From contig NZ_WKCB01000043.1 of assembly GCF_021606685.1 (NCBI RefSeq), forward strand, positions 1 to 47,732: 47,732 nt of DNA, in the 5' to 3' direction. The stretch is from Pseudomonas syringae. GTDB lineage: Bacteria > Pseudomonadota > Gammaproteobacteria > Pseudomonadales > Pseudomonadaceae. Numbering within the stretch: position 1 is the stretch's first letter; each line of letters begins with the position of its first letter. Under the pieces are notes generated by a model. The model saw only the letters and a program-made list of their open reading frames with translations. It ran no database searches and was not told the origin of the DNA. Position numbers and translations under genes: made by a program. Of this stretch, positions 1 through 7,873 are shown piece by piece.

Positions 1-2
1 TG

Positions 3-53
3 GTGGTGCTGTTGCTGCGCCAAGGGGCATTTGGCGCCGCACAGCCGGCCTGA
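3..53 (+). CDS. Possible C-terminal end of an upstream CDS (partial)
   Basis: The third forward frame is open from the window edge to a TGA at 51-53. It reads a hydrophobic VVLLLRQGAFG followed by AAQPA, which could be the tail of a membrane protein such as a permease. Only 16 codons are visible, so no family can be named and the frame may be chance. A REPIN follows directly, and elsewhere in this window REPINs follow gene ends. Confidence 0.3.
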   Translation: MVLLLRQGAFGAAQPA

Positions 54-68
54 CCTTGAAATGCATTC

Positions 69-166
69 AAAATGTGGGAGGGGGCTTGCCCCCGATAGCG
101 GCGGATCAGCCAGGACTTGTTGTGCCTGACACACTGTAATCGGGGGCAAGCCCCCTCCCACATTTT
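69..166. repeat. REPIN (inverted REP pair), copy a
   Basis: Two inverted REP arms flank a spacer of about 50 bases. The left arm is GTGGGAGGGGGCTTGCCCCC and the right arm is its reverse complement. The element lies at the 3' end of the leftward phospholipase D gene. It matches the abundant REP family of fluorescent Pseudomonas, which is mobilised in trans by RAYT transposases. No RAYT gene is present here. Confidence 0.93.
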
Positions 167-180
167 GAACTGTGATGATT

Positions 181-1749
181 CTAGAGCATGCGCTCAAGGC
201 CGACGCTGGTGGCGAACCAGGCATTGAACCTGCGCCACCAACTGCCCGGCTCACGGGTCAGGGTGTGCAACTGGCCGTTGTCCTCGGTTACCCACACCAC
301 TTGGCCATCCTGCAGTTTCGCTTCGTAGCTCAAGGCCGGGGCCATGCCTTGCAGCGCCAGGTTGCGCACGTGCTCGGCCAGCTCGGGGCTGTCGACCAGC
401 ACGCCGACTTCGGTGTTCCACAGTACCGAGCGTGGGTCGAAGTTGAAGGAGCCGATAAACGACTTCGTGCGATCGAAGATCATTGCCTTGCTGTGCAGGC
501 TCGAGTCCGAGCCCCGGAAGGTGCCGCGCCGGAACAGGTGCGGTCCACTGCCGGCGCTGGGGTCGCCCGGCTGGCGGCGCAGTTCGTAGAGTTTTACCCC
601 GTGCTCCAGCAGCGCCTTGCGATAGGGCGCATAACCGCCGTGCACGGCGGGCACGTCGGTGGCTTCCAGAGCGTTGGTCAGCAGGCTCACCGACACGCCG
701 GCGTCGGCGCGCCCCGTCAGGTACACCAGCCCAGGCTGCCCCGGTACGAAATACGCCGAGATCATCATCAGCTCATGGCTGACGCCCTCCAACTCCGGGG
801 CCAACTGGGTGGTCAGCAGCAGCCGAGGGTCCGGGTCGGCCTTGGACAGCACCTTGCTCGGCGCGTCCCACAGTGCCTGGTTCCAGGCCCAGATCAGCTC
901 GCGGCGCCAGGTGTCCATGCGCGGCTGGGTCTGGTAGGTGCGCAGGCGGTTGTACAGCGCGTGGTTCTGCTGGCGTGAGTCGGCCAGCGAGGCTTGCAGG
1001 CGCACGCGGGCGGCGGCCAGGTCGCCTTTGGACGGGGTGATGGAAACGAAGTCATCAATGGGTTTGCTCAGGGCGCTGTTCCAGTACTGGTCGAAACTGT
1101 GGCCGAGCTGCTCGGCCACCGGGCCCACGCTGAGCATGTCGATATCGGTGAAGTTCAGGTTGGGCTCGGCGTCGAAGTATTCATCCCCCAGATTACGCCC
1201 GCCGACGATGGCCACGCTGTTGTCCGCCAGCCACAACTTGTTGTGCATGCGCCGGTGTTGCAGCGACAGGTTGAACAAGCGCCCCATGGCCCGCGTCACG
1301 CCGGTGCTGCGGCCCAGGTGCAGGGGGTTGAACAGGCGAATCTCGATGTGCGGGTGAGCGGCGAGGGTGGCGATGATCTGGTCAAGGCCGTCGCTGGTGG
1401 TGTCGTCCAGCAGGATGCGCACGCGCACGCCACGGTCGGCGGCCTTGAGCAGTTCGTCCACCAGCATGCGTGTACTGATGCCGTCATGCACGATGTAGTA
1501 CTGCAGGTCGAGGCTGGTCTGGGCGTTGCGGATCAGCTCGGCGCGGGCCATGAAGGCTTCGCTGCTGTTGGGCAGCAGGCGAAAGCCGGAGCGGCCTTGA
1601 TAGGGCGCGGCCTGGGCCTGGATCGAACGGCCGAACGATGATTGCGCGGCGGGCAGCGCGTCGCTGGGGATGCGCGGTGTCGGCGTGGTGGCGCAACCGC
1701 CCAGGGCCAGGGCTCCCAACAGGAAAAACGGTAAAAGCCGTTGAATCAT
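181..1749 (-). CDS. Phospholipase D family lipoprotein, cardiolipin synthase C-like
   Basis: This is a protein of about 522 residues. The chosen ATG at 1749 starts a signal peptide (MIQRLLPFFLLGALALGGC) with a lipobox ending in Cys. The longer frame to 1797 would bury this signal inside the protein. Two HKD phosphodiesterase motifs are visible: HNKLWLAD near residue 170, followed by GGRNLGDEYF, and HSKAMIFD near residue 415, followed by GSFNFDPRS. This is the architecture of bacterial PLD/cardiolipin synthases such as ClsC, which join or exchange phosphatidyl groups. The lipobox implies attachment to a membrane on the periplasmic side. The substrate is inferred. The 3' end abuts a REPIN. Confidence 0.88.
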   Translation of the reverse strand: MIQRLLPFFLLGALALGGCATTPTPRIPSDALPAAQSSFGRSIQAQAAPYQGRSGFRLLPNSSEAFMARAELIRNAQTSLDLQYYIVHDGISTRMLVDELLKAADRGVRVRILLDDTTSDGLDQIIATLAAHPHIEIRLFNPLHLGRSTGVTRAMGRLFNLSLQHRRMHNKLWLADNSVAIVGGRNLGDEYFDAEPNLNFTDIDMLSVGPVAEQLGHSFDQYWNSALSKPIDDFVSITPSKGDLAAARVRLQASLADSRQQNHALYNRLRTYQTQPRMDTWRRELIWAWNQALWDAPSKVLSKADPDPRLLLTTQLAPELEGVSHELMMISAYFVPGQPGLVYLTGRADAGVSVSLLTNALEATDVPAVHGGYAPYRKALLEHGVKLYELRRQPGDPSAGSGPHLFRRGTFRGSDSSLHSKAMIFDRTKSFIGSFNFDPRSVLWNTEVGVLVDSPELAEHVRNLALQGMAPALSYEAKLQDGQVVWVTEDNGQLHTLTREPGSWWRRFNAWFATSVGLERML

Positions 1750-1811
1750 CAAGGGAGTCGCTTCCAGATCAGGGCGGTTGTCGGCATATGACGGCAATTT
1801 CCCGCGAAAGG

Positions 1812-3236
1812 TCAGTCGCTCGCCTCAGCGAGCATGTTGATTGCTGTCGCGCCAACTTTGCGTACCGCCTCTTCAATCTGCGCGGTTGGCTTGGCAGCGT
1901 AGTTCATGCGCAGGCAGTTGCGGTACTTGCCCGATGCAGAAAAGATACTGCCCACCGCGACCTGTACGCCTTGCTCCACGAGGGTGCGGTTGAGCTTGAG
2001 GGTGTCGAAGCCTTCTGGCAGCTCGATCCACAGCATGAAGCTGCCTTGTGGGCGGCTGGCGCGGGTGCCGGCCGGGAAATAACGGCTGACCCAGTCGAGC
2101 ATCAGGTCGCGATTACGCTGGTATTGGGTGCGCATCCGCCGCAAATGCGGTTCGAAATGCCCGCCCTTGAGGAATTCGGCAATCGCAATCTGCGGCTGCG
2201 TGGCGGTTGAGCCGGTGCTGATGTATTTCATGTGCAGTACCCGTTCCAGATAACGACCGGGAGCCACCCAGCCGATGCGCAACCCGGGCGCGAGGGTTTT
2301 CGAGAAGGAGCTGCACAGCAATACGCGGCCATCTTCATCGAACGACTTGATGGTGCGCGGGCGTGGGTAGCTGTAGGCCAGTTCGCCATACACATCGTCT
2401 TCGATGATCGCCACATCGAAGCGCTGGGCCAGGGTCAGCAGCGCGCGTTTACGCGCCTCAGCCATGATGTAGCCCAAGGGGTTGTTGCAGTTGGGGGTCA
2501 ACTGGATGACCTTGATCGGCCACTGTTCCAGCGCCAGCTCCAAGGCTTCCAGGCTGATGCCGGTGATCGGGTCGGTGGGGATTTCCAGGGCCTTCATGCC
2601 CAGGCCCTTGAGGGTCTGCATGGCGCCGTGGAAGCTGGGAGAGTCCACCGCCACGATGTCTCCCGGCTCGCAGATCGCATGGATGCTGGCGGACAGCGCC
2701 TCATGGCAACCGGTGGTGATCACAATGTCTTCGGCGGTCAGTTGGCAGCCGGAATCCAATGACAGTCGGGCAATCTGCTCACGCAGCTCCATACAGCCGA
2801 GAATATTGTCGTAATACAGCCCTGGCAGGTCCTGGCGCCGACTGACGCGGGCGAGGCTGCGTAGCAGGGGTTTGAGGGTCGGTGACAATACATCCGGCAT
2901 GCCACGGCCCATCTGTATTACGTCTTTGCGCGGCACCGCGCGAATCAGCTCCAGCACCTGGTCCCACTGGGAAATATCCACCGGGCGCTGAGCCGGACGG
3001 CCGACTTCGGGCAGCGCCGGCAAGTCGCGGCCAACCGGAACAAAGTAGCCGGATTTCGGCTTGGGCGTTGCCAGGCCGTTGTCTTCCAGCAACCGATAAG
3101 CCTGTTGCACGGTGCTCAGGCTGACCCCATGTTCGACGCTCAAGGCCCGCACGGAAGGCAATCGATCGCCGGGGCGATAGAAGCCCTGCTCGATGCGCGT
3201 GCCCAGTAATTGCGCGAGGTTGACGTACAGGGTCAT
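1812..3236 (-). CDS. MocR-type regulator (GntR HTH fused to PLP aminotransferase domain)
   Basis: The protein is 474 residues. Residues 1-70 form a GntR winged helix (GDRLPSVRALSVEHGVSLSTVQQAYRLLE). A linker leads to a fold-type I aminotransferase domain with the PLP lysine in SSFSKTLAPG near residue 310. MocR proteins use PLP or a PLP-amine adduct to control genes, usually the divergent neighbour and themselves. The ATG at 3236 is preceded by GGGAG at good spacing, so the upstream in-frame TTG is not needed. It is divergent from a DUF1127 gene, and the shared region carries repeated half-sites (see 3255-3345). The effector and target are unknown. Confidence 0.9.
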   Translation of the reverse strand: MTLYVNLAQLLGTRIEQGFYRPGDRLPSVRALSVEHGVSLSTVQQAYRLLEDNGLATPKPKSGYFVPVGRDLPALPEVGRPAQRPVDISQWDQVLELIRAVPRKDVIQMGRGMPDVLSPTLKPLLRSLARVSRRQDLPGLYYDNILGCMELREQIARLSLDSGCQLTAEDIVITTGCHEALSASIHAICEPGDIVAVDSPSFHGAMQTLKGLGMKALEIPTDPITGISLEALELALEQWPIKVIQLTPNCNNPLGYIMAEARKRALLTLAQRFDVAIIEDDVYGELAYSYPRPRTIKSFDEDGRVLLCSSFSKTLAPGLRIGWVAPGRYLERVLHMKYISTGSTATQPQIAIAEFLKGGHFEPHLRRMRTQYQRNRDLMLDWVSRYFPAGTRASRPQGSFMLWIELPEGFDTLKLNRTLVEQGVQVAVGSIFSASGKYRNCLRMNYAAKPTAQIEEAVRKVGATAINMLAEASD

Positions 3237-3254
3237 GGCGATCGCTCCCAAGAG

Positions 3255-3345
3255 ACCATTACAGATGGGGCGAAAATACAGGATTCAGCCACGTAAAGGC
3301 AGCGTCTGTATGGATTTAATAAAGATAGGTTGAATCTGTAATGGT
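3255..3345. promoter_or_regulatory. Candidate MocR operator: inverted plus direct half-sites
   Basis: ACCATTACAGAT at 3255-3266 is exactly inverted as ATCTGTAATGGT at 3334-3345. A third, imperfect copy, GTCTGTATGG at 3304-3313, lies in direct orientation 30 bp upstream of the 3334 copy. Two direct repeats about three helical turns apart plus one inverted copy is a pattern known from MocR targets such as GabR and PdxR. The site lies wholly between the divergent mocR and DUF1127 genes. Confidence 0.6.
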
Positions 3346-3402
3346 TTTTGCCGCTCGCCCATGCTGTTCACTCATGGCAACAAGCAAATGAGGGGCAGCA
3401 AA

Positions 3403-3627
3403 ATGAACGGCATGACGGATGTGCGGCTGGTGTTACACAGTCAGGAACTGCAGGCGGAGCAGGCGCGGGCGACGTCGCCGCGTAACGTCAGCCGCTGGCA
3501 TCTGTTCTGGCATCGTCGCCATACACGCAAGGCGCTGTTGCAATTGACGGGCGAGCAACTGCTCGACGTCGGTTTGACCGCCGAGCAGGCGCGCCAGGAA
3601 GGCTTGAAACCCTTCTGGCGCGAGTGA
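3403..3627 (+). CDS. DUF1127 domain protein
   Basis: This small protein of 74 residues ends in the DUF1127 pattern: WHLFWHRRHTRKALLQLTGEQLLDVGLT, then AEQARQEGLKPFWRE. DUF1127 proteins (YjiS-like) are small, basic and often stress- or phosphate-linked. Some are reported to affect RNA turnover, but the role of this one is unknown. The ATG at 3403 was chosen because AGGGGC sits 6 bases upstream. A longer frame from 3361 lacks such a site. It is divergent from the MocR gene, which probably regulates it (inference). Its TGA is immediately followed by the stop codon of the convergent pauB4 gene, with no base between. Confidence 0.8.
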   Translation: MNGMTDVRLVLHSQELQAEQARATSPRNVSRWHLFWHRRHTRKALLQLTGEQLLDVGLTAEQARQEGLKPFWRE

Positions 3628-4920
3628 TCAGAGCAGCTCTTTGAGCCGGTGCCAGAGCATCCCCAGCGCCAGCAAGGGTGAACGCAGGTGTTTGCCGCCA
3701 GGGAAGGTGATGTGCGGCACCTGGGCGAACAGGTCGAAACGCCCCTGTTGCTGGCCGCTGATGGCTTCGGCCAGCAGCTTGCCTGCCAGGTGCGTGGCGT
3801 TGAGACCATGGCCGGCGTAGGCCTGGGCGTAATACACATTGGGTTGATCGGCCAGCCGACCGATCTGCGGCAGGCGGTTGGCACCGATGCCGATCATGCC
3901 GCCCCATTGGAAGTCGATCTTGACGTCGGCCAACTGTGGAAACACCTGCAACATCTTGGGGCGCATATAGGCGCCGATGTCCTTGGGGTCGCGCCCGGAA
4001 TAGTGGCAGGCGCCGCCGAACAGCAGGCGGCGGTCGGCAGACAGGCGGAAGTAGTCCACCGTCACGCGCTGATCGCACACCGCCATGTTCTGCGGCAACA
4101 GGCTGGCGGCCTGCGCCGCGCTCAATGGCTCGGTGGCAATGATGTAGCTGCCGGCGGGCAGCACTTTGCCGCTCAGCTGCGGATTCAGCCCATTCAGGTA
4201 GGCATTGCAGGCCAGTACCAGGGTGGTGGCGCGCACGCTGCCTTGGGCGGTGTGTACCTTGACCTCGGGGCCGTAGTCGATACGTGTCACGTGGGATTGC
4301 TCGAACAACTGCACGCCCAATTGCTGCGCGGCGGCGGCTTCGCCCAGCGCCAGGTTCAACGGGTGCAAATGCCCGGAGCCCATGTCGATCATGCCGCCCA
4401 CGTAGCGCTCGGAGCCGATCACGCTGCCCATCTCGCCGGCTTGCAGCAGGCGCACTTCATGGCGATAGCCGAGGCTGCGCAGCTCCTCGGCGTCCTGCGC
4501 GAGGCCGTGCAGGTCGCGCGGCTTGTTGGCGAGGTCGCAGTAGCCCCAGGTCAGGTCGCAGGGGATCTGGTAGCGCTCGACGCGCTCGCGCACGATCTCC
4601 ACGGCTTCCAGGCCCATCAGCTTCATCTGGCGCACGCCGTCGGTGCCGATCACGTGGGTGAACTGGTCCAGGCCGTGGCCGACGCCGCGAATCAACTGGC
4701 CGCCGTTACGCCCGCTGGCGCCCCAGGCGATCTTGCGCGCCTCCAGCAGCACCACGTTAAAGCCGCGTTCAGCCAGCTCCAGCGCCGTGTTGAGCCCGGA
4801 AAACCCACCGCCGACCACGCATACATCGGCACTCACTTCGCCGGTCAACGCCGGGTAATCGGGTTGCGGCACGCTGCTGGCGGCGTAGTAGGAAGCGGTG
4901 TGCCGGGCGCTGGCAGTCAT
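3628..4920 (-). CDS. pauB4: FAD-dependent gamma-glutamylputrescine oxidase (PuuB/PauB type)
   Basis: The 430-residue protein is of typical PuuB length. The dinucleotide motif VCVVGGGFSGLNTALELAERG near residues 34-54 binds FAD, and the rest follows the DAO-type oxidoreductase pattern (ASGRNGGQLIRGVG; YAGHGLNATHLAGKL near the C-terminus). The family oxidises gamma-glutamylated polyamines in the glutamylated putrescine pathway, releasing an aldehyde. The ATG at 4920 has AGGGA 8 bases upstream, and the longer frame to 5046 adds an unrelated head. In P. aeruginosa the equivalent gene in this neighbourhood is pauB4, and the regulator pauR lies 4 kb away here. The polyamine specificity is inferred. 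Confidence 0.82.
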   Translation of the reverse strand: MTASARHTASYYAASSVPQPDYPALTGEVSADVCVVGGGFSGLNTALELAERGFNVVLLEARKIAWGASGRNGGQLIRGVGHGLDQFTHVIGTDGVRQMKLMGLEAVEIVRERVERYQIPCDLTWGYCDLANKPRDLHGLAQDAEELRSLGYRHEVRLLQAGEMGSVIGSERYVGGMIDMGSGHLHPLNLALGEAAAAQQLGVQLFEQSHVTRIDYGPEVKVHTAQGSVRATTLVLACNAYLNGLNPQLSGKVLPAGSYIIATEPLSAAQAASLLPQNMAVCDQRVTVDYFRLSADRRLLFGGACHYSGRDPKDIGAYMRPKMLQVFPQLADVKIDFQWGGMIGIGANRLPQIGRLADQPNVYYAQAYAGHGLNATHLAGKLLAEAISGQQQGRFDLFAQVPHITFPGGKHLRSPLLALGMLWHRLKELL

Positions 4921-5035
4921 GGGGAGCATCCCTGTTTGGAAAATTTGACGCAGGATACAGCGGTCGGACGAAGCTGTCTGCGCAGGGCGTTTTGCGTCAG
5001 AATCCACGCCTATTCGCCGTTGGGTATGTGTGTCG

Positions 5036-5389
5036 ATGAGTTGCAACAGTCAGAAAATCAGCGCGCTGCGCAGGCAGATCCCCTCGTTCGAATGCGTTCC
5101 GGGTTGCCACGACTGCTGTGGGCCGGTGACCACTTCACCTGAGGAAATGTCGCGCCTGCCGCGCAAGACCGCCGCCGAGCAGGACGCGGCCATGGATGAG
5201 CTGAACTGCGTGCACCTCGGCCCCCAAGGCTGCACGGTGTACGACGAACGCCCGCTGATCTGCCGGCTGTTCGGCACTACCAAGACCCTGCCATGCCCCA
5301 ACGGGCGGGGGCCGGTTGAGCTGATTCACCCACGGGTGGAGAAGCAGATCCATGCGTACATGGCGAGCACCCGGCAGGTGCTGGTCTAG
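5036..5389 (+). CDS. YkgJ family cysteine-cluster protein
   Basis: The protein is 117 residues. It carries the Cys-rich YkgJ (zinc/iron-chelating) pattern: CVPGCHDCCGP near residues 20-30, CVHLGPQGCTVYDERPLICRLFG in the middle, and a late Cys at TLPCPNG. The clustered cysteines probably bind a metal or Fe-S centre, but no enzymatic role is established for this family. The ATG at 5036 is used. A GTG two codons upstream is equally possible, and the ribosome site is weak for both. It is divergent from pauB4 with about 115 bases between start codons. Confidence 0.78.
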   Translation: MSCNSQKISALRRQIPSFECVPGCHDCCGPVTTSPEEMSRLPRKTAAEQDAAMDELNCVHLGPQGCTVYDERPLICRLFGTTKTLPCPNGRGPVELIHPRVEKQIHAYMASTRQVLV

Positions 5390-5404
5390 CAGATGTACGC
5401 GGTC

Positions 5405-5501
5405 AAAATGTGGGAGGGGGCTTGCCCCCGATAGCTGTGGGTCAGTCAGAGATTTATCAGCTGATACACCCTCATCGGGAGCAAGCCCCCTCCCACATCT
5501 T
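5405..5501. repeat. REPIN, copy b
   Basis: An inverted REP pair lies between the convergent ykgJ-like gene and dadR. The left arm is the canonical GTGGGAGGGGGCTTGCCCCC. The right arm carries one change (GGGAGCAAG instead of GGGGGCAAG). Confidence 0.93.
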
Positions 5502-5521
5502 GACTGAGTTGTACCAGGCAG

Positions 5522-6010
5522 TTAGTCCGGAATTGGCAGGTTCAGGCTCTCCTTCACCTCTTCCATCACGATATAGCTCTTGGATTCGCGCACGTGGGGC
5601 AACTTGAGCAAGATATCGCCAAGCAATTTACGGTAAGACGCCATCTCCGAAATCCGCGCTTTTACCAGGTAATCAAAGTCCCCCGACACCAGGTGGCACT
5701 CCAGCACGTGGGGCAGTTTGAGCACTGCGCGGCGGAATTCCTCAAAGGTGTCGCCAGACTTGTAATCCAGGCTGATCTCGACAAATACCAGCAAACTTCC
5801 CTTCAAATGCTGCGGATTAAGCCGCGCGTTGTAGCCCATGATGATCCCTTCACGCTCCAGGCGGCGTACCCGCTCGGTGCACGGCGTGGTCGACAGCCCG
5901 ACCTTTTCCCCCAGCTCAGTGAACGAAATTCGCCCGTCGGTTTGCAGGATGCGCAGGATGTTGCGGTCGATCTTGTCCAGCTCCCGCTTAGTCTGGGTGT
6001 TGGTACGCAT
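5522..6010 (-). CDS. dadR: Lrp/AsnC family regulator of D-alanine catabolism
   Basis: The 162-residue protein has an N-terminal AsnC-type helix-turn-helix (LDKIDRNILRILQTDGRISF, then TELGEKVGLSTTPCTERVRRLE) and a C-terminal RAM ligand-binding domain (SGDFDYLVKARI). The ATG at 6010 is the standard Lrp start. The frame open to 6832 is only antisense to dadA. It is divergent from dadA with 156 bases between, the known DadR/Lrp arrangement in Pseudomonas. There the regulator activates dadAX in response to L-alanine and related amino acids. Regulation of this copy is inferred from position. Confidence 0.92.
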   Translation of the reverse strand: MRTNTQTKRELDKIDRNILRILQTDGRISFTELGEKVGLSTTPCTERVRRLEREGIIMGYNARLNPQHLKGSLLVFVEISLDYKSGDTFEEFRRAVLKLPHVLECHLVSGDFDYLVKARISEMASYRKLLGDILLKLPHVRESKSYIVMEEVKESLNLPIPD

Positions 6011-6166
6011 AGGGGATACGCCTCTGTGAAAAGGGTTTTTGCCGAGAATTGTCGCCAAATATAGGCAGTTATATAGTGAAATGCACTGGAGATTGTTTTT
6101 TACACTGCGCACATCATTGCTCGAATAACACACGTCAGCGGCCACGCCCGCGATGAGGATATAAAA

Positions 6167-7468
6167 ATGCGCGTTCTGGTCTTGGGTAGCGGCGTCATTG
6201 GTGTGACCAGTGCCTACTATTTGGCTCGGGCCGGTTTTGATGTGGTCGTGGTCGACCGTCAACCTGCCGCTGCCATGGAAACCAGCTTCGCCAATGCCGG
6301 CCAGGTATCTCCTGGCTATGCCTCGCCATGGGCCGCGCCAGGCGTGCCGCTCAAGGCTATCAAGTGGCTGCTGCAGCGCCACGCACCGCTGGCAATCAAG
6401 GCCACGGCCGATATCGATCAATACCTGTGGATGGCGCAGATGCTGCGCAACTGCACCGCCAGCCGTTATGCGGTGAACAAGGAGCGCATGGTGCGCCTGT
6501 CCGAGTACAGCCGTGACTGCCTCGATGAGTTGCGTGCCGAAACCGGCATTGCCTACGAAGGCCGCAGCCTGGGGACTACGCAGCTGTTCCGCACCCAGGC
6601 CCAGCTGGATGGCGCGGCCAAGGATATCGCCGTGCTGCAAGACTCCGGCGTGCCGTTCGAGCTGCTCGACCGTGCCGGTATCGCCCGCGTTGAGCCGGCC
6701 CTGGCCAGCGTCACGGATATCCTCGCCGGCGCCTTGCGCCTGCCGAATGACCAGACGGGTGACTGCCAGATGTTCACCACGCGTCTTGTCGACATGTGCA
6801 TGCAGCTGGGCGTGGAATTCCGTTTCGAACAAGACATCCAGCGCCTCGACTACGCCGGCGATCGCATCAATGGCGTGTGGATCGACGGCAAGCTGGAAAC
6901 CGCCGACCGCTACGTACTGGCCCTCGGCAGCTACTCGCCGAAACTGCTCAAGCCGCTGGGGATCAAGGCGCCGGTGTACCCGCTCAAGGGCTACTCGCTG
7001 ACCGTGCCGATCACCAACCCGGCGATGGCGCCGACGTCGACCATCCTGGACGAGACCTACAAGGTCGCGATCACCCGGTTCGACAACCGCATCCGCGTCG
7101 GCGGCATGGCGGAAATAGCCGGTTTTGACCTGTCACTTAACCCGCGTCGACGCGAAACCCTGGAGATGATCGTCAACGACCTTTATCCTCAGGGCGGCGA
7201 CTTGGCCGAGGCCAGTTTCTGGACCGGCCTGCGCCCGACCACACCCGACGGTACGCCGATTGTCGGTGCCACGCCGTTCAAGAACCTGTTCCTGAACACC
7301 GGCCATGGCACCCTCGGTTGGACCATGGCGTGCGGCTCCGGTCGTTTGCTGGCCGACCTGATCGCGAAGAAAACCCCGCAGATCAGCGCCGAAGGCCTCG
7401 ATATTTCCCGTTATGGCAACCACCAGGAGTCCGCACGACATGTCAATCCAGCGCCAGCTCACCAATGA
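6167..7468 (+). CDS. dadA: D-amino acid dehydrogenase
   Basis: The 433-residue protein matches DadA length. The N-terminal VLVLGSGVIGVTSAYYLARA (residues 3-22) is the FAD-binding fold, and GLRPTTPDGTPIVGAT with GHGTLGWTMACGSGRLLADL near the C-terminus is typical of DadA. It oxidises D-alanine and other D-amino acids to keto acids plus ammonia at the inner membrane, passing electrons to the respiratory chain. GAGGAT lies about 8 bases before the ATG. Its last 29 bases overlap ridA, so the two are translated together. Its product works on the D-isomer made by the downstream dadX racemase. The divergent dadR is the likely activator. Confidence 0.95.
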   Translation: MRVLVLGSGVIGVTSAYYLARAGFDVVVVDRQPAAAMETSFANAGQVSPGYASPWAAPGVPLKAIKWLLQRHAPLAIKATADIDQYLWMAQMLRNCTASRYAVNKERMVRLSEYSRDCLDELRAETGIAYEGRSLGTTQLFRTQAQLDGAAKDIAVLQDSGVPFELLDRAGIARVEPALASVTDILAGALRLPNDQTGDCQMFTTRLVDMCMQLGVEFRFEQDIQRLDYAGDRINGVWIDGKLETADRYVLALGSYSPKLLKPLGIKAPVYPLKGYSLTVPITNPAMAPTSTILDETYKVAITRFDNRIRVGGMAEIAGFDLSLNPRRRETLEMIVNDLYPQGGDLAEASFWTGLRPTTPDGTPIVGATPFKNLFLNTGHGTLGWTMACGSGRLLADLIAKKTPQISAEGLDISRYGNHQESARHVNPAPAHQ

Positions 7469-7793
7469 GCGCATGAGTCAGATCGTTGTTCACAACGGCA
7501 CTGTGTACCTGGCCGGGCAAGTCGGTGACGACCTGAACGCCGGGATTGAACAGCAGACCCGTGAAACCCTGGCCAATATCGAGCGTTTGCTGGACCTGGC
7601 GGGCACCGACAAAAGCAAACTGCTGTCGGTGACGATCTACCTGAAAGACATTGATGCCGACTTTGCCGGCATGAACGCGGTGTGGGATACCTGGCTGCCC
7701 AAAGGCGTCGCCCCGGCCCGTGCTACGGTTGAAGCCAAATTGTGCGAACCGCAAATCCTGGTAGAGCTGTCCGTCGTGGCTGCGCTGCCTTAA
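7440..7793 (+). CDS. ridA: RidA family reactive-intermediate deaminase
   Basis: The 117-residue RidA/YjgF/UK114 protein has SVTIYLKDIDADFAGMNAVW and PARATVEAKLCEPQILVELSVVA, with the conserved Arg and Glu near the C-terminus. RidA hydrolyses enamine/imine intermediates made by amino acid-oxidising or PLP enzymes. That fits its position overlapping the end of dadA, which yields imino acids. The ATG at 7440 is preceded by AGGAG inside dadA. The frame from 7413 would lack it. A strong terminator-like hairpin follows its stop. Confidence 0.92.
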   Translation: MSIQRQLTNERMSQIVVHNGTVYLAGQVGDDLNAGIEQQTRETLANIERLLDLAGTDKSKLLSVTIYLKDIDADFAGMNAVWDTWLPKGVAPARATVEAKLCEPQILVELSVVAALP

Positions 7794-7808
7794 ACAACGA
7801 TCCCTCTC

Positions 7809-7843
7809 CCGGTGCCGATGCTGTCTGTCGGTGCCGGTTTTTT
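7809..7843 (+). terminator. Intra-operon hairpin between ridA and dadX
   Basis: CCGGTGCCGA (7809-7818) pairs with TCGGTGCCGG (7828-7837) through ten base pairs, two of them G-U. Six T residues follow (7838-7843). This looks like an intrinsic terminator or attenuator that would lower dadX transcription relative to dadA-ridA. Confidence 0.7.
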
Positions 7844-7873
7844 CTTCACTCTGCCGCCTAGAAGCCTGCCGCC

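Noticed and set aside
69..166. Inverted repeat as insertion sequence ends
   Set aside because: The two arms and spacer total under 100 bases with no transposase, and copies recur between genes, so this is a REPIN.
6011..6832. N-terminal extension of dadR
   Set aside because: The extension is antisense to dadA. The Lrp family start is at 6010.
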